Below, piece after piece: positions 27,554 through 36,582 of a DNA stretch of 64,000 bases. The stretch is from Motiliproteus sp036960175 (GTDB lineage: Bacteria; Pseudomonadota; Gammaproteobacteria; Pseudomonadales; Balneatricaceae): the NCBI GenBank assembly GCA_036960175.1, contig JBALWH010000001.1, forward strand, positions 175,814-239,813. Reading direction: 5' to 3'. Position numbers and translations under genes: made by a program. The notes below the pieces were generated by a model. That model was given only the letters and a program-made list of their open reading frames with translations. It was not told where the DNA came from and ran no database searches. The stretch's first letter is position 1, and each line of letters opens with the position of its first letter.

Positions 27554-28294
27554 ATGAGCAGCAGTCTTGGCGTTAAAGTCGCAGTACTAATGCTGGTCCT
27601 GCTGATCTCCGGTTGCGTCTCCTCCAGAAAGGTTTCTCTGCCTCCTCCCTCCGTGGTCGACAGGACTGCGCAATCGAAAAATTTACCCGCACAGCTAACG
27701 GACAAAAATATTCAACGCATATTGACGCTGCTTGGTGAGGCAGACCAGGCAATGGCTGATAAACGTCTGACAACGCCGGAGCATTTCAACGCCTGGAGTT
27801 TCTATCGTCGGGTGCTGAAGTTGCAGCCCGAAAATGAAGAAGCGCGACAGGGGTTCGATAGGATAGTTGAGCGCTATATAGCCTGGAGTCAGGGTGCCCT
27901 TCAGCAGGGCAAAGTATCCACGGCGAGTCATTACCTTCAACGGGCTACGCTGGTAAATCCAGATCATCCAGCCTTAGCCAAAGCCAAAGCCAAAGCCAAA
28001 GCCAAAGCCAAAACCAAAACCAAGCAGCAGCAGGTGCAGTCAGCGCCGCAATCTTCAGAGAAGGTTATCCTGCTGGATGCTGCTGCCGTTAAAGCGCGTT
28101 CCAGTTCCGTTCGTCAGGAGCTTGGGTCAGTGGCCGATATCGTAAAAACCAATGATGCCCGGGTAGTGATAGAGGCACCTAGTGATCGTGCTGGGCGTTG
28201 GATTTATAAGCAACTGAATCAGCGTCATGAGAATTATCGAATTCGCGCTAATTTACGGATCAAAGCACAGCCGGCTATCCGGCTGTTATATTAA
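27554..28294 (+). CDS. Predicted lipoprotein with TPR-like region and Ala-Lys repeat
   Basis: A 246-residue protein with a lipobox L-I-S-G-C at Cys21 (+2 Val, so outer membrane expected). Residues ~50-140 have a TPR-like helical pattern (WSFYRRVLKLQPENEEARQGF, ASHYLQRATLVNPDHPALAKA). An Ala-Lys then Thr-Lys dipeptide repeat follows (residues ~142-157), encoded by six GCCAAA hexamers and two variants. The C-terminus is basic. The tail (~190-240) includes VRQELGSVADIVKTNDARVVI, resembling nothing I can name. Function unknown. It is divergent from accB. Confidence 0.65.
   Translation: MSSSLGVKVAVLMLVLLISGCVSSRKVSLPPPSVVDRTAQSKNLPAQLTDKNIQRILTLLGEADQAMADKRLTTPEHFNAWSFYRRVLKLQPENEEARQGFDRIVERYIAWSQGALQQGKVSTASHYLQRATLVNPDHPALAKAKAKAKAKAKTKTKQQQVQSAPQSSEKVILLDAAAVKARSSSVRQELGSVADIVKTNDARVVIEAPSDRAGRWIYKQLNQRHENYRIRANLRIKAQPAIRLLY
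27977..28024 (+). repeat. Hexanucleotide tandem repeat GCCAAA x6 plus two variants
   Basis: Six perfect GCCAAA units (27977-28012) are followed by ACCAAA and ACCAAG. They encode six Ala-Lys and two Thr-Lys dipeptides in the lipoprotein. Hexamer number changes keep the frame and would only alter linker length and charge. Confidence 0.95.
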
Positions 28295-28389
28295 TGGGTG
28301 ATATTTAGAGCCTGAAGGTTTGTTGGGCTTAAGGCGGATGGCAATAGAAATGCTGTTGTCCAGCGACTACTGGGAAATCGGAGAGATAC

Positions 28390-29154
28390 ATGCGTAGAGT
28401 GGTCTTTAATCAAAAAGGTGGTGTAGGCAAGTCCAGCATTGCAGCTAATCTCGCCGCAATCAGCGCCGAGCGGGGCTATAAGACGCTGTTGGTGGATTTA
28501 GACCCCCAGTGTAATTCAAGCCAGTATCTGCTGGGTGAGGCAGTAAATGGCGTGGAAAAGGATGCCATGGATTTCTTTGAGCAGTCTTTAACCTTTAAAA
28601 TCAAGAGTGTTTCTCCTCGGGAATACGTGACCGAAACTCGCTTTGATAACCTGTCTTTACTGGCGTCTAACCCCAATTTGGGCGATCTGCACGCTAAGCT
28701 TGAGGCCAAACACAAAATCTATAAATTGCGTGAGGCTCTGGATGGTTTGGACGACTATGCGTACATCTATATCGATACGCCGCCAGCCTTTAACTTCTAT
28801 ACGTTGTCGGCCTTGGTTGCCGCTCAATCCTGTTTGATTCCTTTTGATTGTGATGAGTTTTCCCGACAAGCGCTCTATTCTCTGATGGAGAATGTGCAGG
28901 AGACGGTGGAAGATCATAATGATCAGTTGCATGTTGAAGGAATTATTATCAATCAGTTTCAGCCACGGGCAACCTTGCCCCGTCAGGTGGTTGAGCAGTT
29001 GAAAGCGGAGCAGTTGCCAGTGTTGAGCAGCTATCTGTCATCGTCGATCAAGATGAAGGAGTCTCACAGCCAGAGCTTGCCGCTGGTCCATATGGCGCCA
29101 AAACATAAGCTTACCCAGGAATTTATGGCGCTTTTTGATGAACTTCACCCCTAA
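28390..29154 (+). CDS. ParA-family ATPase without a ParB partner
   Basis: A 254-residue deviant-Walker ATPase. The P-loop K-G-G-V-G-K-S is at residues 9-15 with the signature lysine at position 9, followed by Walker B-like LLVDLDPQ and YIYIDTPP. The length and missing N-terminal helix-turn-helix place it with small ParA/MinD-type proteins. No parB, parS cluster, cheW, pil or flagellar gene is adjacent, so the cargo is unknown. GGAGA precedes the ATG. Chromosome partition is unlikely to be its main role, but this is inference. Confidence 0.85.
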   Translation: MRRVVFNQKGGVGKSSIAANLAAISAERGYKTLLVDLDPQCNSSQYLLGEAVNGVEKDAMDFFEQSLTFKIKSVSPREYVTETRFDNLSLLASNPNLGDLHAKLEAKHKIYKLREALDGLDDYAYIYIDTPPAFNFYTLSALVAAQSCLIPFDCDEFSRQALYSLMENVQETVEDHNDQLHVEGIIINQFQPRATLPRQVVEQLKAEQLPVLSSYLSSSIKMKESHSQSLPLVHMAPKHKLTQEFMALFDELHP

Positions 29155-29252
29155 TTGTTAATAAAGACTGGTCGGCTAGCTAGTGCATGTAGCAACCGTG
29201 AATAAATGCACGGCAAGCCGAACATCAGCCTGCCTGCATCTATACTGTGGCT

Positions 29253-30401
29253 ATGAATACACCTGATTACGATCACAGTATCGTTAACCTGATATCTTCG
29301 CTGGCGGCGGCCAATGGTATCGACAGCGATTTTTATCCCCCTCTAGAACAGCTAGATCGATATCGTTTGTCGGGTCGGCCGGTAGTATTGATGGTGATTG
29401 ATGGCATGGGCTATCAATATCTCAGTCAGCGTCCTGACAGCCGGCTATATTCCGCCTTGGCGGGGCGATTGACCTCGGTGTTCCCTACCACAACAGCGAC
29501 GGCGGTTAGTGCTTTAGCGCTAGGTGTGTCCGCGCAGCAACACAGCATCACCGGTTGGTTTACCTATCTAAAGGAGCTGGGGTGTGTGGCGGCACCTTTG
29601 CCTTTTGTTCCCCGTGGCGGTGGTAGTAGTTTCTCTCGTTTTGGTATTCAGGCTAAGGAGTTACTGGACCGGCCCGCGCTCTTACCGCGTTTTCAGGCGC
29701 CGGTGTCGGTGGTGCTTCCTCAATACATTGCCCAGTCATCCTATACCACCGCGTTGTTTGAGAGCCTTCAACGTAAGCCTTTTGATGATCTTGATAGCTA
29801 TTTTTCACAACTGACTGAAGCGGTGTTTGAGCCGGGTAATCCTTTTGTTTGGGGGTATTGGACAGAGCTGGATGCGATGGCCCACAGCTGTGGCATTAAC
29901 AGTCCCGAAGTAGAGGCTCATTTTCAGAATATTGATCAAGGCTTTGGGCGATTTATGGATAGCATTGCCGGAACTGATGCCATCGTTATCGTGACGGCTG
30001 ATCATGGTCTGATTGATACGGCTCAGGATCGTATTGTGCACATGCATCAGCATCCCGAGTTGCAGCAGATGCTGCTCTTGCCTCTGTGTGGAGAGCCTCG
30101 CGCTGCATATTGTTACCTACGGCCTGGTAGTGAGCGTGATTTTGATCGTTATATCTCGGAACAGCTGGATGCGTGTTTGCAGGTTTTTGATACTGACGAA
30201 TTGGTAGCGCAGGGCTGGTTTGGTCGCGGGGCCTTGGCACCTCGATTCAAAGAAAGGATTGGTGATCGTTTATTGCTGCCGCGAAGCAATTGGATCGTCA
30301 AGGACCGATTGCTGCAAGAATCAGCCTTTGATCAGATAGGTGTCCATGGTGGCTTGAGTGACGATGAGCTTTATGTGCCAATGATCGTGGCTGAAAGCTG
30401 A
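29253..30401 (+). CDS. Type I phosphodiesterase / nucleotide pyrophosphatase family protein
   Basis: A 382-residue alkaline-phosphatase-superfamily enzyme. Metal-binding and catalytic marks: VLMVIDGMGYQYL (Asp), FPTTTATAVSALALG (Thr nucleophile), the insert with TELDAMAHSCG (Asp, His) and TADHGLID (Asp-His). There is no signal peptide, so it should be cytosolic. The substrate (nucleotide or other phosphodiester) is not deducible. A GTG six bases upstream of the ATG at 29253 is an alternative start. A terminator shared with ppa follows. Confidence 0.8.
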   Translation: MNTPDYDHSIVNLISSLAAANGIDSDFYPPLEQLDRYRLSGRPVVLMVIDGMGYQYLSQRPDSRLYSALAGRLTSVFPTTTATAVSALALGVSAQQHSITGWFTYLKELGCVAAPLPFVPRGGGSSFSRFGIQAKELLDRPALLPRFQAPVSVVLPQYIAQSSYTTALFESLQRKPFDDLDSYFSQLTEAVFEPGNPFVWGYWTELDAMAHSCGINSPEVEAHFQNIDQGFGRFMDSIAGTDAIVIVTADHGLIDTAQDRIVHMHQHPELQQMLLLPLCGEPRAAYCYLRPGSERDFDRYISEQLDACLQVFDTDELVAQGWFGRGALAPRFKERIGDRLLLPRSNWIVKDRLLQESAFDQIGVHGGLSDDELYVPMIVAES

Positions 30402-30432
30402 ATTATTTTCGACCTTAGTTGTTTTCTAATAA

Positions 30433-30465
30433 TGGAAAAGCCGACCCGGAGGTCGGCTTTTTTAA
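30433..30465. terminator. Bidirectional terminator between the phosphodiesterase gene and ppa
   Basis: AAAAGCCGACC and GGTCGGCTTTT pair around CGGA, with A and T tracts on both sides. It serves the two convergent genes. Confidence 0.93.
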
Positions 30466-30478
30466 TGGATGGAAGCGG

Positions 30479-31012
30479 TTATTTAGCGTCTTGGTAGGCT
30501 TTTGCCGAAGCGACGATCGCTGCTCGTGCAGCAGCGGCATCAGACCAACCTTCAACTTTAACCCACTTGCCTTTTTCCAGAGTTTTGTAGTTTTCGAAGA
30601 AGTGTTTGATCTGGTCTAGCAGTATTGCTGGAAGGTCGTTGATGTCATGAACATCATTATATAGCTGAGTTAGTTTTTCATGAGGAACCGCAACTAGTTT
30701 AGCGTCTTCGCCCGCTTCATCTGTCATGTTTAGAATGCCAACCGCGCGACAGCGAATCACCGAGCCAGTTATTACCGGATAAGGCGTCACGACCAGAACG
30801 TCTAGGGCATCGCCGTCATCGGCCAAGGTTTCGTTAACATAGCCGTAGTTGGCAGGGTAAAACATAGGTGCAGCCATGAAACGATCAACAAAGATGGCGT
30901 CGCTGTCCTTGTCTATTTCATATTTTACCGGAGAGCTATTAGCTGGGATTTCGATAATAACGTTGATGTCGTCAGGAAGATGTTTCCCCGCGGGTACTTT
31001 TTCAAAGCTCAT
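30479..31012 (-). CDS. ppa: Inorganic pyrophosphatase
   Basis: A 177-residue family I soluble pyrophosphatase that hydrolyses PPi in the cytoplasm. Active-site regions are intact: IIEIPANSSPVKYEID, PANYGYVNETLADDGDALDVLV (the D-x-D-x-x-D metal motif) and DEAGEDAKLVAVP. The length equals that of E. coli Ppa (176). GAAGG precedes the ATG. Confidence 0.97.
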   Translation of the reverse strand: MSFEKVPAGKHLPDDINVIIEIPANSSPVKYEIDKDSDAIFVDRFMAAPMFYPANYGYVNETLADDGDALDVLVVTPYPVITGSVIRCRAVGILNMTDEAGEDAKLVAVPHEKLTQLYNDVHDINDLPAILLDQIKHFFENYKTLEKGKWVKVEGWSDAAAARAAIVASAKAYQDAK

Positions 31013-31139
31013 GATTTTGCCTTCTTTTAGAATGTGACGGGAATGGCCAAATTATAGAAGACGGGTCGGTGCTTTACCAATAAGACCAAGGAGGGATGAA
31101 CGGGGGTCTTTAGAGGGCGCTTAAATATTAAGGGATTAT

Positions 31140-31175
31140 CGGAGAAAAGGAGGAAGCGAGAGCTCGGTTCCTCCG
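31140..31175 (-). terminator. Probable terminator after fbp
   Basis: On the minus strand GGAGGAA and TTCCTCC, plus inner CGAG/CTCG, form a hairpin followed by TTTT. It lies just past the fbp stop. Confidence 0.65.
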
Positions 31176-31181
31176 CTGTCG

Positions 31182-32153
31182 CTATTTTTCTTGGTGGTAA
31201 GCCATTACCGCATCTACTTCTTCGCGAGAACCCAGTACCACCGATACCCGCTCGTGAATGCTTTGTGGCTGTACATCAACAATCTTGATGCTGGTATTTA
31301 CGCTGCGTCCACCGGCTTGCTCCACCAGCATGCTCATGGGGTTTCCTTCATACATCAGGCGCAGTTTGCCGGGCTTTTGTGGTTCCCGCGAATCCCATGG
31401 GTACATGAAGACGCCGCCGCGAGTAAGGATGCGATGAACTTCTGCCACCATGGAAGCAACCCAGCGCATGTTGTAACGCTTGCCTCTAGGGCCTTCTTCA
31501 CCTTGCAGTAGGTCGTCGATATAACGCTGTACGGGCTTCTCCCAGAAACGTTGGTTTGACATGTTGATGGCAAACTCTTGGGTGGTCTCAGGGATTTGAA
31601 TTTTTTCACGGGTCAGATAGAACTCACCGTTATGGCCCAGGGTGAAAACGTTGACGCCATCGCCGGTGGTCAGTACCAATAAGCATGAAGGGCCGTAAAG
31701 CACGTAACCAGCGGCCAACTGGTTGTTGCCAGATTGCAAGAATTCTTCATCCGTACAGCTGTTCTCGCTTTCCGGTGCAGGAAGTATTGAAAATATGGTG
31801 CCCACTGACACGTTAACGTCGATATTGGAGGAGCCGTCTAGGGGGTCGAAGGTCACCAGGTATTTGCCTCCGATACTGGCGGCAACGCTGTGGTCTTCTT
31901 CCTCTGAGGCCATGCCCCGAACCAGTGGTGACTGTCCTAGCGTAAGCTTGATAATATCGTTGGAAATAACATCCAGTTTTTTCTGAACTTCACCCTGAAT
32001 ATTTTCATGTTCGGCAGAGCCCAGGATTCCTTCCAGTGCGCCATTTTGAAGTTTGCTGTTGATCTCTTTGCAGGCGGACATCAGTAGATTGATCAGTTCG
32101 ATTAGATCGGCAGGGGTTTCATCTTGCTTCAAAAACTGGGTAAGCCTTTGCAT
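31182..32153 (-). CDS. fbp: Fructose-1,6-bisphosphatase class I
   Basis: A 323-residue gluconeogenic enzyme converting fructose-1,6-bisphosphate to fructose-6-phosphate. Metal-site motifs are present: GMASEEEDHSV, VTFDPLDGSSNIDVNVSVGTIFSI (the D-P-L-D-G-S-S motif) and KLRLMYEGNPMSMLVEQAGGRS. The ATG at 32153 fits both an AAGGTG ribosome site and the family N-terminus (MQRLTQFL). A GTG three codons earlier is less likely. Confidence 0.96.
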   Translation of the reverse strand: MQRLTQFLKQDETPADLIELINLLMSACKEINSKLQNGALEGILGSAEHENIQGEVQKKLDVISNDIIKLTLGQSPLVRGMASEEEDHSVAASIGGKYLVTFDPLDGSSNIDVNVSVGTIFSILPAPESENSCTDEEFLQSGNNQLAAGYVLYGPSCLLVLTTGDGVNVFTLGHNGEFYLTREKIQIPETTQEFAINMSNQRFWEKPVQRYIDDLLQGEEGPRGKRYNMRWVASMVAEVHRILTRGGVFMYPWDSREPQKPGKLRLMYEGNPMSMLVEQAGGRSVNTSIKIVDVQPQSIHERVSVVLGSREEVDAVMAYHQEK

Positions 32154-32443
32154 CGATATCACCTTGTGAGTTTTCGTATCAACAAACGAATAAAATAGAG
32201 CTGTTTTAGCGACCTTTCATAACGGCCGGAATAATAAATGAACAGGCAGTTGAATGCATGCAAAAACTAGCCGATTTGGCAATATTTCTGACCTTAGTCA
32301 TAAAGCCTAGTTGAATCGCGCTGGTCTTGCTAAATTCGGGCTCCGAAATCATTTTTACGTGAGGCCAGAAGATGGTTTTCGGGGCTCTCTAATGCTCATC
32401 TGAGCTGGTATGATGGCCGTCATTATTAAAGCTTGAGGCGACT

Positions 32444-33826
32444 ATGCATTTACACATACTGGGCATTTGCGGAACCTTTATGGGCAGCCTGGCGATATTG
32501 GCCAGAGAACTGGGTTACACAGTGACGGGTTCTGACGCCAATGTTTATCCACCCATGAGTACTTTGCTGGAATCTCAGGGCATAAAAATCACCGAGGGTT
32601 TTGATAGTTCGCAGTTGCAACCTGCACCGGATATGACCGTTGTCGGTAATGCTATGTCGCGTGGCAATCCCTGTGTCGAATATGTGCTGAACCAGGGCCT
32701 GCCATACTGTTCGGGGCCACAGTGGTTGGCGGAGCATGTGCTTCAGGATAAGTGGGTGATGGCGGTGGCAGGTACTCACGGCAAGACCACCACCACCAGC
32801 ATGCTGGCCTGGATTCTTGAGGACGCCGGTATGGCGCCGGGTTTTCTGATCGGTGGCGTGGCCAGCAATTTTGATATATCGGCGCGACTGGGTGAGACCC
32901 CTTTTTTCGTCATTGAAGCGGATGAATATGACACTGCATTCTTTGATAAACGGTCCAAATTTGTCCACTACCGTCCCCGTACGGTGATCCTGAATAACCT
33001 GGAATTTGATCACGCCGATATCTTTGAAAATCTCGCCGCCATTGAAAAGCAGTTTCATCATCTGGTACGTATTATTCCCTCCGACGGTCAGATATTGGCA
33101 CCGCAGGCTGATGAGAATCTGACGCGGGTATTGGAGCAGGGTGTGTGGACGCCAGTGCTGAAGTTTGGTGCTGAAACGGATCAAAAGGATAGTCAGAGCA
33201 ATGCAGCTCCATGGCAGGCGCGGTTGTTGAAACCAGATGGTTCGCATTTTCAAGTATTGCATCTGGGGCAGGCAGTGGCTGAAGTGCAGTGGAATCAAAC
33301 CGGGCAGCATTCGGTTATGAATGGTCTGGCCGCGATCGGTGCAGCCCATCATGTGGGTGTGCTGCCTGAGGCTGCGGCCGCCGCTTTGGGGCGGTTTAAG
33401 GGCGTTAAACGACGCATGGAAGTGGTTGGTAAAGCGTCGGGGTTAACTATCTATGATGATTTTGCCCATCACCCGACAGCTATTGAAACTACGTTGCAGG
33501 GGTTGCGCGCTCAGGTTGGCGATGCACCGATTCTCGCGGTGATCGAGCCCCGTTCCAATACCATGCGGTTGGGTGCACACCAGGACCGCCTGGCACCAGC
33601 GACTGCTTTTGCTGACCAAGTGCTTTGGTATCAGCCCCCAGGGCTAGACTGGAATCTGGATGACGTCGTTGCACAAAGCCCTGTTCCGGCCCAGGTCTAC
33701 CGGTCGGTGGATGCTATTATTGAGGCAGTGCAGCAGCAGGCAGGCCGCGAAGGTCATGTGCTGATTATGAGTAACGGCGGTTTTGAAGGCATTCATGGCC
33801 GCATGCTGGCAGCCTTGCAGCAGTAA
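32444..33826 (+). CDS. mpl: UDP-N-acetylmuramate:L-Ala-gamma-D-Glu-meso-DAP ligase
   Basis: A 460-residue Mur-ligase-family enzyme that recycles the murein tripeptide onto UDP-MurNAc. The N-terminal HILGICGTFMGSLAILARELG, the ATP site AGTHGKTTTTSMLAWIL and the block IYDDFAHHPTAIETTL are characteristic of Mpl; its length matches E. coli Mpl (457). It is cytosolic and is followed 32 bp later by ubiX. Confidence 0.96.
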   Translation: MHLHILGICGTFMGSLAILARELGYTVTGSDANVYPPMSTLLESQGIKITEGFDSSQLQPAPDMTVVGNAMSRGNPCVEYVLNQGLPYCSGPQWLAEHVLQDKWVMAVAGTHGKTTTTSMLAWILEDAGMAPGFLIGGVASNFDISARLGETPFFVIEADEYDTAFFDKRSKFVHYRPRTVILNNLEFDHADIFENLAAIEKQFHHLVRIIPSDGQILAPQADENLTRVLEQGVWTPVLKFGAETDQKDSQSNAAPWQARLLKPDGSHFQVLHLGQAVAEVQWNQTGQHSVMNGLAAIGAAHHVGVLPEAAAAALGRFKGVKRRMEVVGKASGLTIYDDFAHHPTAIETTLQGLRAQVGDAPILAVIEPRSNTMRLGAHQDRLAPATAFADQVLWYQPPGLDWNLDDVVAQSPVPAQVYRSVDAIIEAVQQQAGREGHVLIMSNGGFEGIHGRMLAALQQ

Positions 33827-33858
33827 CTTTTTCCAGCTTTCTTCAGTAAGTCGAACGG

Positions 33859-34494
33859 ATGAACAACGTGGATAATAGCCAGCAGCAAAAACGCGTCACC
33901 GTGGCGTTGACCGGCGCCTCTGGGGCGCAATACGGTTTACGTTTGATCCAGTGTCTAGTGGCGGCGAATTGCCAGATTTATACGTTGATTTCAAAAGCGG
34001 CCCAGGTGGTCGTGGCGACTGAAACCGAATACCGCATTCCGGCTGATGCCCGCAAGGCTGAGCAATATTTAACGGAGCTGTTCGGTGCCGGCGATCAACA
34101 GATTCAGGTGTTTTCCCGTGAGCAGTGGTTTGCGCCTGTGGCATCGGGGTCTTCTTCCCCTGCGGCAACGGTGGTCTGTCCATGCAGTACCGGCAGTCTT
34201 TCTGCCTTTGCCTGTGGTGCCAGTGATAATCTTATTGAACGTGCAGTGGACGTGGCCCTGAAAGAGCGGCGCTCGTTGATTTTAGTGCCACGAGAGGCGC
34301 CTTATTCTGAAATTCATCTGGAGAATATGCTCAAGTTGACCCGTATGGGAGCGGTGGTGATTCCCGCCAGCCCGGGCTTTTATCATCAGCCCAAATCGAT
34401 TGAAGATTTGATCGATTTTGTCGTGGCGCGGATTCTAGATCAGCTCGGTATTGATCAGACGCTGATGCCTAAATGGGGTGAATCTTCCCGGTGA
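33859..34494 (+). CDS. ubiX: Flavin prenyltransferase UbiX
   Basis: A 211-residue enzyme that prenylates FMN to make the cofactor of the UbiD decarboxylase in ubiquinone synthesis. Motifs: VALTGASGAQYGLRLIQCL, ASGSSSPAATVVCPCSTGSLSAFACG and LVPREAPYSEIHLENML, RMGAVVIPASPGFYHQPKSI. These cover the FMN and phosphate sites. It lies directly downstream of mpl, an arrangement common in Pseudomonas-type genomes. Confidence 0.95.
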   Translation: MNNVDNSQQQKRVTVALTGASGAQYGLRLIQCLVAANCQIYTLISKAAQVVVATETEYRIPADARKAEQYLTELFGAGDQQIQVFSREQWFAPVASGSSSPAATVVCPCSTGSLSAFACGASDNLIERAVDVALKERRSLILVPREAPYSEIHLENMLKLTRMGAVVIPASPGFYHQPKSIEDLIDFVVARILDQLGIDQTLMPKWGESSR

Positions 34495-34516
34495 TGCAGC
34501 AGCCGTGAAGACAGTT

Positions 34517-34576
34517 GTAGCGAGAATTGTTGTAGAGAAAACAGTGGTAGAGAAAGCAGTGGTAGAGAAAATCATG
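34517..34576 (+). repeat. Four 15-bp tandem repeats ending at the start codon of the YkgJ-like gene
   Basis: Units at 34517, 34532, 34547 and 34562: GTAGCGAGAATTGTT, GTAGAGAAAACAGTG, GTAGAGAAAGCAGTG, GTAGAGAAAATCATG. The last three bases of the fourth unit are the ATG at 34574. The array fills the gap between ubiX and this gene. Confidence 0.92.
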
Positions 34577-34822
34577 CAATGTCGTATGGGCTGTGGAGCC
34601 TGTTGTGTCGCTCCCTCTATCAGTTCTTCAATCCCCGGAATGCCCGAGGGCAAACCCGCCAATGTGCGTTGTGTGCAGTTGACAGATGACAATGCTTGTC
34701 TGCTGTTTGGACAGCCGCAGCGCCCACCAGTGTGTTTGAGATTTCATCCAGATATAGCGGTTTGTGGAGATACCCGAGCTGAGGCAATGACGCTTATTAG
34801 CTGGCTAGAGCAGGAGACTTAG
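34574..34822 (+). CDS. YkgJ-family cysteine cluster protein
   Basis: An 82-residue protein with the conserved Cys pattern MQCRMGCGACC, RCVQL, ACLLFGQP, RPPVCLRF, AVCGD; these cysteines probably bind zinc or an iron-sulfur cluster. Family members start at MxCRxGCGACC, which points to the ATG at 34574. The frame stays open upstream to a GTG at 34478 that overlaps the ubiX end, but this would only add repeated VVEK residues from the 15-bp repeats. GAGA sits 7 bases before the ATG. Function of the family is unknown. Confidence 0.8.
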   Translation: MQCRMGCGACCVAPSISSSIPGMPEGKPANVRCVQLTDDNACLLFGQPQRPPVCLRFHPDIAVCGDTRAEAMTLISWLEQET

Positions 34823-34892
34823 GCTCCGTAGCTGCTTATTTGCTGGATAGTCGCTAGAATGACGCTTTTCGATTTTCAGGTAGTTCCATAAT

Positions 34893-35597
34893 ATGGCCAA
34901 GATTCTTGCGTTGGATACTTCTTCAGAGGCCTGCTCTGTGGCACTGCTGGTAGATCAGCAGTTGCAGGAAATTCATGAGATGGCTCCTCGTCAGCACACA
35001 CAGAAGTTGTTGCCGATGGTGCAGCAGCTATTAGACGATGCCGGGCTGGAACTGTCACAGCTGGATGGTATTGGCTTTGGTGCTGGCCCCGGTTCTTTTA
35101 CCGGCTTGCGTATTACCGCAGGAGTTGCCCAGGGATTAGCCTTTGGCGCAGATCTACCCTTGTTTCCGGTTTCGACGCTGGCGGCCTTGGCTGAAGAAGG
35201 ATTAGCGGAGTTCAAGGCCGAAGGGGTGTTGGCCGCACTGGATGCCCGCATGGGTGAGATCTACTGGGGCGTTTATCAGCTCAGTAACGGTATCATGGTT
35301 GCCGTTGATGCCGAACGCGTCTGTGCACCGGAGCAAGCATCGATCGCCGCTGCAGCTAACCAGTCTGATATTCGCTGGCTGGGTATAGGTTCGGGCTGGA
35401 ATTTGCAATCGCAACTGCCGCAGCATATTTGTCAGAAAGTTTCTCAAGTAGAACCTGAGCGGTTGGTGCGGGCCGGTTATATTGCTCGTATTGCCGAGCG
35501 GGATCTGGCTGCTGGCAAGGGTCAAGCGGCTGAAACAGCGTTGCCGGTCTATCTGCGTGACGAAATAGCCTGGAAAAAATCGGATCACCGCCGCTAG
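34893..35597 (+). CDS. tsaB: tRNA threonylcarbamoyladenosine biosynthesis protein TsaB
   Basis: A 234-residue ASKHA-fold protein that pairs with TsaD and TsaE to make t6A37 in tRNAs decoding ANN codons. Marks: ILALDTSSEACSVALLVD, RQHTQKLLPMVQQLLDDAGL, GIGFGAGPGSFTGLRITAGVAQGLAFG and FPVSTLAALAEE. These are the canonical TsaB segments. tsaD and tsaE are not in the window. Confidence 0.96.
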   Translation: MAKILALDTSSEACSVALLVDQQLQEIHEMAPRQHTQKLLPMVQQLLDDAGLELSQLDGIGFGAGPGSFTGLRITAGVAQGLAFGADLPLFPVSTLAALAEEGLAEFKAEGVLAALDARMGEIYWGVYQLSNGIMVAVDAERVCAPEQASIAAAANQSDIRWLGIGSGWNLQSQLPQHICQKVSQVEPERLVRAGYIARIAERDLAAGKGQAAETALPVYLRDEIAWKKSDHRR

Positions 35598-35637
35598 CAC
35601 TCTCATTATTTTTAACTAACTGCATTTACCGGGATCG

Positions 35638-36447
35638 ATGGATATGGGCTTGGGCTACATCATACTGCTGGCTGTCATACAGGGAATAACCGAATTTTTG
35701 CCCATCTCCAGTTCCGCTCACCTTATTCTTCCTTCCTATTTGCTGGGGATGGCGGACCAGGGATTAGCCTTCGATGTGGCTGTTCATGTCGGTACCCTGA
35801 GTGCGGTGCTGTTCTATTTTCGTCGTGACTTTTCATTGCTGATATATGCCTGGGTCAGAAATATTCGTGGCGGTCGCAGCAGTCAGCATGCCCGCTTGGG
35901 GTGGGCCTTGATCATCGGTACGATCCCGGCGGTGCTGGCGGGTCTGCTATTCAATGACTTTATTGAGCAGCATCTTCGCTCTATTCTGGTCATTGCAGCG
36001 ACCACCATCCTGTTTGGCTTACTGCTGGGTTACGCCGATATAAAGCGCACCGAGGTGCGTCGAAATAGGCATATGACCTATAAAGACGTGATGATTATCG
36101 GCTGTGTCCAGGCGCTAGCGCTGATACCGGGGACATCCCGCTCTGGCATCACCATCACCGCTGGCCTGATGCTGGGGCTGACCCGCCGGGCGTCCGCGCG
36201 GTTCTCATTCTTTCTGTCGGTGCCATTGATTATGGCTGCTGGTTCCTACAAAGGCCTAGAGCTTTATCAACAAGGTGATCAAGCACCTTGGTTTGCGGTT
36301 ATCCTCGGTGCTCTGCTGGCAGCGGTTAGTGCCTATATTTGCATTCATTGGTTTTTGAAGATGCTCAACCGTATCGGCATGATGCCTTTCGTGATCTATC
36401 GGATGATTTTGGGTGTGGGGCTGTTGTTGCTGTATTGGCTGGGCTGA
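35638..36447 (+). CDS. uppP: Undecaprenyl-diphosphatase UppP (BacA)
   Basis: A 269-residue polytopic membrane phosphatase that recycles undecaprenyl pyrophosphate for cell-wall synthesis. Catalytic segments: VIQGITEFLPISSSAHLIL (the E-F-L-P-x-S-S-S-A-H motif) and ALIPGTSRSGITITAGLMLG. Several membrane helices follow. Its length matches the family (~270). Confidence 0.97.
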   Translation: MDMGLGYIILLAVIQGITEFLPISSSAHLILPSYLLGMADQGLAFDVAVHVGTLSAVLFYFRRDFSLLIYAWVRNIRGGRSSQHARLGWALIIGTIPAVLAGLLFNDFIEQHLRSILVIAATTILFGLLLGYADIKRTEVRRNRHMTYKDVMIIGCVQALALIPGTSRSGITITAGLMLGLTRRASARFSFFLSVPLIMAAGSYKGLELYQQGDQAPWFAVILGALLAAVSAYICIHWFLKMLNRIGMMPFVIYRMILGVGLLLLYWLG

Positions 36448-36582
36448 GAACTTTGTATAAGAACGGAAAGACCTAGAGAAAGTTAGCTGTGGATTTGCAG
36501 TCTCAGTTGGTTTTAAGTCTGATCTTAGCTAGAATTACCCTTGATCTTTTTATTGCTGTAATTGCCTACACGGATACTCTGA

